Positions 57,766-64,000 of a DNA stretch of 64,000 nt are shown here, one piece after another. Numbering within the stretch: position 1 is the first letter of the stretch; each line of letters begins with the position of its first letter. The notes below the pieces were generated by a model. That model ran no database searches, was not told the DNA's origin, and worked only from the letters and a program-made list of their open reading frames with translations. Made by a program: the position numbers and the translations under genes. The stretch is from Allacma fusca (lineage: Eukaryota > Arthropoda > Collembola > Symphypleona > Sminthuridae), in contig OX359245.1 in the NCBI GenBank assembly GCA_947179485.1, positions 66,017,067 through 66,081,066 on the forward strand, in the 5' to 3' direction.

Positions 57766-60200
57766 ATGGAGTGCTTTAACTGTCACCTTAAAGGTCACAT
57801 GAAGAAAGATTGTAGGGTGAAGAAACAATTTACATGCAATTATTGCAAAAAGTTTGGACACTTGGAGAAGGACTGCCGACTAAAGAACAGCAAGAATAAA
57901 CCGATCGATCAACCTAACAAGGACAACAAAGTCATGGCATTTATGGGGTTTAAAGGAAATCAAGAAGATCATCAAATGGATGCATGGATATCGGACTCAG
58001 GAGCAACCAGGCACATCTGTGTGGATCAAAAGCTGTTTATCACTCTAGAGATGTTTGAGGAACCCCTACCAGTGTACCTCACTGACAAAAATTCTATTGA
58101 CGCAATAGGATGCGGAACAGTGGCGCTCGAAGCCAAGATTGAAAATGAATGGGGACCTTGTCATATTCATGATGTATTACTAATTCCAGGTTCTGTTAAC
58201 CCATTCTCTGAATCCAGGATGGCTCAAAAAGGTTATACCATAGTGAGAGACAGACGAGGTGTGGTATATTACACCAAAGATTATGAGGGACCCGAAGGAA
58301 TCCTCAGTAATAACTTATATATAATGCTGTTCAGGCCAGTACAGGAACATGCATTAACTACGAATCTAAATGCAGCCAGGCTCTGGCATAAACGAATGAA
58401 TCACATAAACATGAAGTACATACAAAACTCAGTAAGGCGTGGCGCCATTACGGGAATTCAATTTGATGATATTCAAGAAAATATCAAATGTGAGGATTGC
58501 GAAATTGGTAAACAAACAAGATAGCCAATTTCAGGGAGGGTGGACGTGATAGTCTCTACCCCTACAGGAGACTTTAGTGCTAAAATCCCCATGAATCAAT
58601 CAACAACATGATCATTCCCAAACGGAAGCTAAGGGAACGTTCAACACTTAAAGCTCCGGACTACTATCAAGCACACTTAGCAAATATAGAGAATGAACCT
58701 TTGAGTTACAAAGACGCTCTGAAATCTTCTGACAAGGACTTATGGATCATGGCCATGGATAACGAGTTCAAGAGTCATCAACAAAACAACACATGGACGC
58801 TGGTCAAAAGACCTAAAAACGTCAAGTTATTGGACAGTCGATGGGTCTACAAGATCAAAAGAAAGAATGATGGGACGATAGACCTCTACAAAGCAAGACT
58901 GGCCATTCGCGGATACAAACAAGAATATGGAGTGGATTACATGGAGACATTTTCTTCCGTTTGTAGGTATGAATTAATTCGACTTCTACTCTGTCTGGCA
59001 GCCATAAATAAAATGGAAATTAAACAATTCGACATCAAGACAGCCTTCTTATATGGAGACTTAGAAGAAGAGATCTACATGAAACAGCCTGATGGACTCC
59101 CTTCAGACGATACAGATTTGGTATGTAAACTAAACAAGAGTCTATATGGACTCCAACAAGCACCAAGATGCTGGAACAAGACATTCACGAAATTTCTCAA
59201 CAACTCCAACTTTCAAACTACGACTTGTGACCCAAGTATCTTTTTTGGAAACGTTAACGGTTTTGCAGTATACATGACGCTATATGTTGACGATGGACTC
59301 ATTATCTCGTCAAACAAAGAAGTCCTAACTAGAGTACTTGACGGTATCAAAGAAACCTTCGAAATCAAGATTGGCCCCCCAAGTGTATACGTTGGACTTG
59401 AAATCAAGCAATATGGCAATTACATCATAATAAGCCAAGAATTCTACATCAAGAAACTACTTGAGAAATTTAATATGATAGATTTCAAAACGGTCAACGT
59501 GCCGATGCAACCAAATACCGATTTAGTGCCCAGTAGCGAACCCGAAGAAGAAATTCCGTACAGACAACTAATTGGGTCATTACTGTTTCTCGCAAAAGGA
59601 TCAAGACCGGACATATCCTTTGCGGTGAACAGACTAGCTCAATTCATGAATGCTTATGATACATCCCACTGGACAGCAGCCAAAAATATCCTAAGATATT
59701 TGAGGAAACCAATTAATCTTGTAATTACCTATGGCAACGAATCAGGTATGGAACTTTTCGGATTTACGGATAGCGACTATGCGGGCGACAAGCTTCAACG
59801 ATGATCTACTAGTGATCATACTTTCCTAATCAACGGCAAACCAATCAGCTGGTGCAGTCAGCAGCAACCAGTAGTCGCAATGTCCTCAACTGCGGCTGAA
59901 TATATTGCTTTAGCCTCCAGAGCACGTGAAGCAGTCTGGCTCAGACGATTTCTTGGAGAATTAGGAGTTGCGCCAAAAACAGCTACAGTCATCTGTGTAG
60001 ACAATCAAAGTGCTATACGACTAGCGAAAAACCCTGAAATGCACAACAGGACTAAACATATCGATGTGAGATATCATTTCTCACGAGATCTGGTTGAAGA
60101 AAAAGAAATCCAACTAGAGTATGTTGCCACAACGGAACAAGCGGCAGATGGACTAACCAAACCATTGACCAAAACAAATCATGCAGACCGGAGCAGGATA
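57766..60200 (+). other. pol parts of copia element B (fossil)
   Basis: Parts in copia order: two zinc knuckles (CFNCHLKGHMKKDC, CNYCKKFGHLEKDC), protease (WISDSGATRHICVD), integrase zinc domain (LWHKRMNHINMKY ... CEDCEIGK), reverse transcriptase ([38 protein letters not shown]) and RNase H (SSTAAEYIALA, HNRTKHIDVRYHF). Integrase before reverse transcriptase identifies Ty1/copia. It is broken. Confidence 0.88.
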
Positions 60201-60216
60201 ATTGGATTAACATGGA

Positions 60217-61599
60217 TCACGATATTGGCAATACTATGTTTGCCACTATCTATGGCAATCAGTGGAAAAGGTGCTCCGATTCTATGGGCTCAAAGCAATG
60301 TAGCAGTAGCAAAGGGACATCATCAAGTACATCTGTTGATAAAATTTTGAAGCCCTTGTGATCTAATGACTAAGAACAACACACACAAGGAACTGCTACC
60401 ATTTGCCTATCAACGATGTCAAGAAATGTATCATAAGATGTTCATCCATGAAATTGAACAAATGTGTCCAAGGCAACATTTTGCTAAAGTTACACGCAGG
60501 AAGAAACGTATAGTCAGCATAGCTCTTGCAACTATATCTGCAGTCGCTGTTCTCAGCTCAGGACCAGGAGCTCTTGGAGCTGGACTATCAATAACCAATC
60601 GACAAGAAAATCAAGATTTTCAAATGAGATTAAAAGATTCAAAAAAATTTCTAGAAGATTCAGTAAAAATTCTCACAAGTAATGCAAAAACTTATAAGAG
60701 AATACAATCCGACTTCAACACATCAATGGCAAAGATGAAAGAACACCAAACAGACTATGATGAACTGAAGTTCAAATTAATTGCCACAAACCATGCCATC
60801 TCGTATTTAACCCATCAATTACTAACCGGTCAAACTATTGTTAACGAAACGAATAGACTATGGCAACGTGGAAAACTCAACGTCGAGTTGATGGACTATC
60901 TCACCCTCTATTTTCCATGTAAAGAAAAATGTCCCATTCGTCTTGGACAAGCCCAGAAATGCGAGATTTCAAAAGATAAATCAAAACTGACAATCAGTAT
61001 GGATTTTACCATACCAGTACTCTCTGAAGATCTATTCATAGTGGAAGTAAATTCCTTCAAACTAATGATAAGGGAAGGAAATCAAACATGCAATGTGATG
61101 TACAATGGACCACCTAATGCAATTATCGCTCGGGACATGGACTGTGTAATTGAAACAGACATCAAAATGAATCCCAGACCTGAAGTGATCCTTCCTGGAT
61201 CTCAAACATGCAAAAATAAAGAGGCGTTTGAAGGATTGAAATTCTTCTCAATTGAGAAATGACGCTCAAACCTCTGAGAGTAGTGAAGACGAAGAGACTA
61301 TTCCATCTCCATGGAATATAGCGTATTTATCAAGCGAAACCGAAGATTCCGAAGATGAGAATCCCACACAGTCAGATCTGGACTTCATCAATGACAACGA
61401 AAGCAGTGACGCAAAGTGGGAAGAGGACAACCGCCATCAAAGCGAAGAAGGGTTAGGTAACATACAGGTCACCTTTAAAAACGATCTGGTTGTCAACAGG
61501 AGAAATCTCTCATATACTTTAGATATGGACACAGGCAACAGCGAGGATTCTAACATCGTGGGAGAAAATCAACCCAACAGTATCCAAGCCGAAGAGTAA
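60217..61599 (+). other. env-like part of copia element B (fossil)
   Basis: After RNase H comes a hydrophobic leader-like stretch (ITILAILCLPLSMAIS). A frame at 60366-61262 follows with a basic stretch, a long hydrophobic segment and several cysteines, and then an acidic frame at 61252-61599. The layout is that of a viral-type membrane glycoprotein, but I recognise no named family. It is a fossil and not intact. Confidence 0.6.
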
Positions 61600-61604
61600 G
61601 GGAG

Positions 61605-61900
61605 GGTATCGGAAGGAGAACTCATCGTCGTGGTAATTAGTCATCACATAATGACCATCATTAACTACGTGATATTTTGTCAATGTGTAATGCTAACTAC
61701 TTATTAACCTATGCGTAATGTCCATATGCGTAATGTTTACTTGTCATCACACGCAATATTTTAATAGCCTTCTTTTATATAAAAAGGCTCACATCCTTCT
61801 TGTAAAATACAGTTGTAAGACAGTCATAATACAGTTGAACAGTCAGTCAAATAAAAATCTCCCTTGAAACTAAAAACCTCTGAACTTTTATTTCCACAAC
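61605..61900 (+). repeat. Right LTR of copia element B
   Basis: 296 bp, the same length as the left LTR with about eight differences by eye. It directly follows a purine-rich tract. Confidence 0.85.
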
Positions 61901-64000
61901 AACAAGCAATGTTTACAAAGCAAGACTAGTGATAAAAGGATACCGTCAAAAATATGGTATTGATTACCTCAAAACATTTGCCTCAGTATGCCAGTATGAG
62001 TCAATTAGACTTCTTTTATGTCTTGCAACCATGTTCAATATGGTAATGCAGCAGTAGGATATAAAAACAGCCTTTCTATACGGAGACCTGGAGGAAGATA
62101 TTTATATGAGGCAACCCGAAAGATTATCCAATAGAGATACGAACATTGGTTGTAAACTTAACAAAAGTTTGTACGGACTCAAACAATCTCCAGATAATTT
62201 AATCAAAAATTCACCAAATTCCTGAGCGATTTCAATTTACAGAGAACTTCATGTGACCACAGCGTTTACGTTGGAACAATCAAAAATAGAACCGTGTATC
62301 TGGCATTATATCTAGATGACGGACTTTTATTTCAGAAAATAACGAAGCTATATCTGAATTTATCGATGAAATACAAAGATTGTTTGAAATTAAAACCGCA
62401 GATGTAAGTACATACGTTGGACTAGAAATCTTACAAGAAGCAAGGACTGGAAAAATAAATATTGCCCAAACTACAACCAATAAAAAAACTTATTGTAAAA
62501 CTACAACATTTTAGACTGTAAAATAGCAAACGTACCTATGCAACAAAATTTGAATCCGGCCACAAGTCTACAACCGGATGATTCGTTGCCATACAGACAA
62601 CTCATAGGTTCAGTACTATTCTTGAAACAATGTTCTCGCTTTGACATTTCATATGCGGTCTCCAAGTTATCACAGTTCCTGAACGCCTTTGACAACAGCC
62701 ATTGGATAACAGCCAAATATATCTTAAAGTACTTGAAAAGAATCATGCACCTCGGTATAAAGTATGAACAGAACCCCAATTCTGAATTTATTGGATACTC
62801 TGACTCGGATTACGCCGGAGATAAACTACAGAGGAAATCAACCAGCTGAAATATATTCCTATTTGGGTATGGAGCTATTAGCTGGTGGAGTCAAAAACAA
62901 CCCGTAGTAGCCGTATCATCAACAGAAGCAGAATACATAGCCCTAGCTTCAGCGGCTAGAGAATCCATAAGGCTCCGAAGATTTTTGGGTGAAATAGGTC
63001 ATCCCATGGCATCACCGATACCAATTTGGGTTGATAACCAAAGCACGATTAGACTTGCCAAGAATTCAGATATGCACAATCGTACGAAGCATATAGATGT
63101 ACTTTATCATTTTACACGAGATTTAGTGACAACTAATGAAATTCGAGTATAATGCGTACCTACACATCAACAACTAAGCTCGACATGGTTTTTATTTTTA
63201 CTAATAATATTGATCCCCATAAATGTAAGAGCTGTTCAACAAAAAGAAATTTAGATACTTTGGCGAAAAAGTGAAAATAATATCACAACTGGACATACTC
63301 AGATAGCTCTGGCAATAACATTTATAAGTTCATGCAAAATACTAACACAGGACAACATTGATTCAGGACTACTCCCATTTGCAAAAAAAAACAATGTACC
63401 CAAATGTATAACGATATATTTATTGGACAACTGGAACTAATATGTCCTACCAAATATAAACACAAAATATGATACGAGAGAAACGTGCTGTAGAACGAGC
63501 TATAAATATCGCCATAGTTGGAATGTCTGCAATCATTGTATGGGTCTAGGAGTTTTTGGACATACAGCGTACACATCAAATCAATATCCAAGTCCAGGTG
63601 CGTATGATCAGCTGATATCGGATGACCAAAACGAAATACGAAGACTTGAACGAAGGTATTTATAAAACAAGGAAGCAATTAAACGACTTCAGCAAGATTT
63701 TAAAACGGCTATGGAGAGCTTGTCAATACATCAAAACTACTTTGACGATATAAAAAATAAGCTAATAAACGCCCAAATTGTACTCCCTAAACATCAAATA
63801 CAATATGAGTTCCACGCCGAAATTTCTCGGAGGAACAACTTTCTATAGAAGACCTAGTAGAAAAGTTTCCACCAAGGCAGGAATACATTGTCATCTACCT
63901 CACAAGTAGCGGCGAAGAGGAGGACAAGACAAGTGATGAAGAGGACCAGTACGAGCCGGATTTCATCAACAACGACGACGACACCATACCATGGCCACCT
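61901..64000 (+). mobile_element. Ty1/copia-type element A (right part), broken, runs off the window
   Basis: Continues element A after the element B insertion: reverse transcriptase ([32 protein letters not shown]), then RNase H near 62900-63130 (SSTEAEYIALAS, HNRTKHIDVLYHF), then sequence at the place of the env-like part of element B. It is much more decayed than B, with many breaks. No right LTR lies within the window. Confidence 0.8.

Larger units (their letters stand above)
56056..61900 (+). mobile_element. Ty1/copia-type element B with env-like frame, broken
   Basis: A 5845-bp fossil inserted into element A, with a 4-bp flank repeat AACA (56052-56055 and 61901-61904). Its two 296-bp LTRs (56056-56351, 61605-61900) differ at about eight places by eye, near 2.7 percent, so it is young to middle-aged. 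A primer-site-like TGGTAACAGAGCG follows the left LTR and a purine run GGGAGGG precedes the right one. Parts: gag, zinc knuckles, protease, integrase start, reverse transcriptase, RNase H, then an env-like frame. It is broken, with roughly five breaks. Confidence 0.88.

Noticed and set aside
1-64000. CRISPR arrays, rRNA genes, bacterial operons, defence systems
   Set aside because: None seen. The regular repeats present are transposon-internal or microsatellites, and the gene structure is eukaryotic.

Overview
The window is eukaryotic and reads as an arthropod chromosome segment. Introns are small with GT..AG borders, the tRNA-Leu genes carry introns, there is one chemoreceptor-type seven-helix gene, and transposons fill most of the sequence. 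The AT-rich background, the WS/DGAT-type (WSD) acyltransferase cluster and the horizontally acquired-looking cyclase gene would fit a springtail (Collembola). That placement is inference, because the window holds no diagnostic marker.

Layout. 1-4 kb: a three-exon gustatory-receptor-like gene (+). 4-14 kb: a transposon field. It holds three hAT-type miniature elements with exact 8-bp target duplications (4226-5432, 12207-13102, 13122-13729), a pogo/Tigger-like miniature element (8124-8595), a decayed hAT transposase (9416-11560) and an intron-bearing tRNA-Leu(CAA). 13.8-14.9 kb: a single-domain class II terpene-cyclase-like gene (-). 16.5-26.25 kb: a whole-looking Ty3/gypsy LTR element whose two 728-bp LTRs look identical. 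27.4-28.2 kb: a fourth hAT miniature element. 29 kb: a second copy of the tRNA-Leu gene. 29.97-51.3 kb: a duplicated locus built from a small signal-peptide/one-helix protein gene and a WSD acyltransferase gene. Copy 1 is intact, copy 2 has one extra G in its last exon, copy 3 is a pseudogene, and further copies are reduced to flanks and intron sequence.

The flank of copy 3 was split by a 5.05-kb Transib (RAG1-related) DNA transposon at 43190-48238. It has 5-bp target duplications, an intact 613-residue transposase with all three catalytic acids, an internal 117-bp repeat array and a pogo-like miniature element nested inside. The same flank also received a 422-bp SINE-like insertion. Sister copies of the flank supply the uninterrupted sites.

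51.5-64 kb: a nest of fossils. An old, broken Ty1/copia element with env-like remnants runs off the window end. It was hit by a 5'-truncated LINE (52246-54027) and by a second, younger but broken copia-type element (56056-61900) that also carries an env-like frame.

The strongest leads are the complete Transib element, the class II cyclase-like gene with a DxDTT motif, and the WSD tandem locus, whose copies date the insertions. The hAT miniature elements share one architecture, but each is built from its own short motif. No CRISPR array, rRNA gene or bacterial-type operon was seen. Intron borders and element ends were read by eye and no alignment was run.
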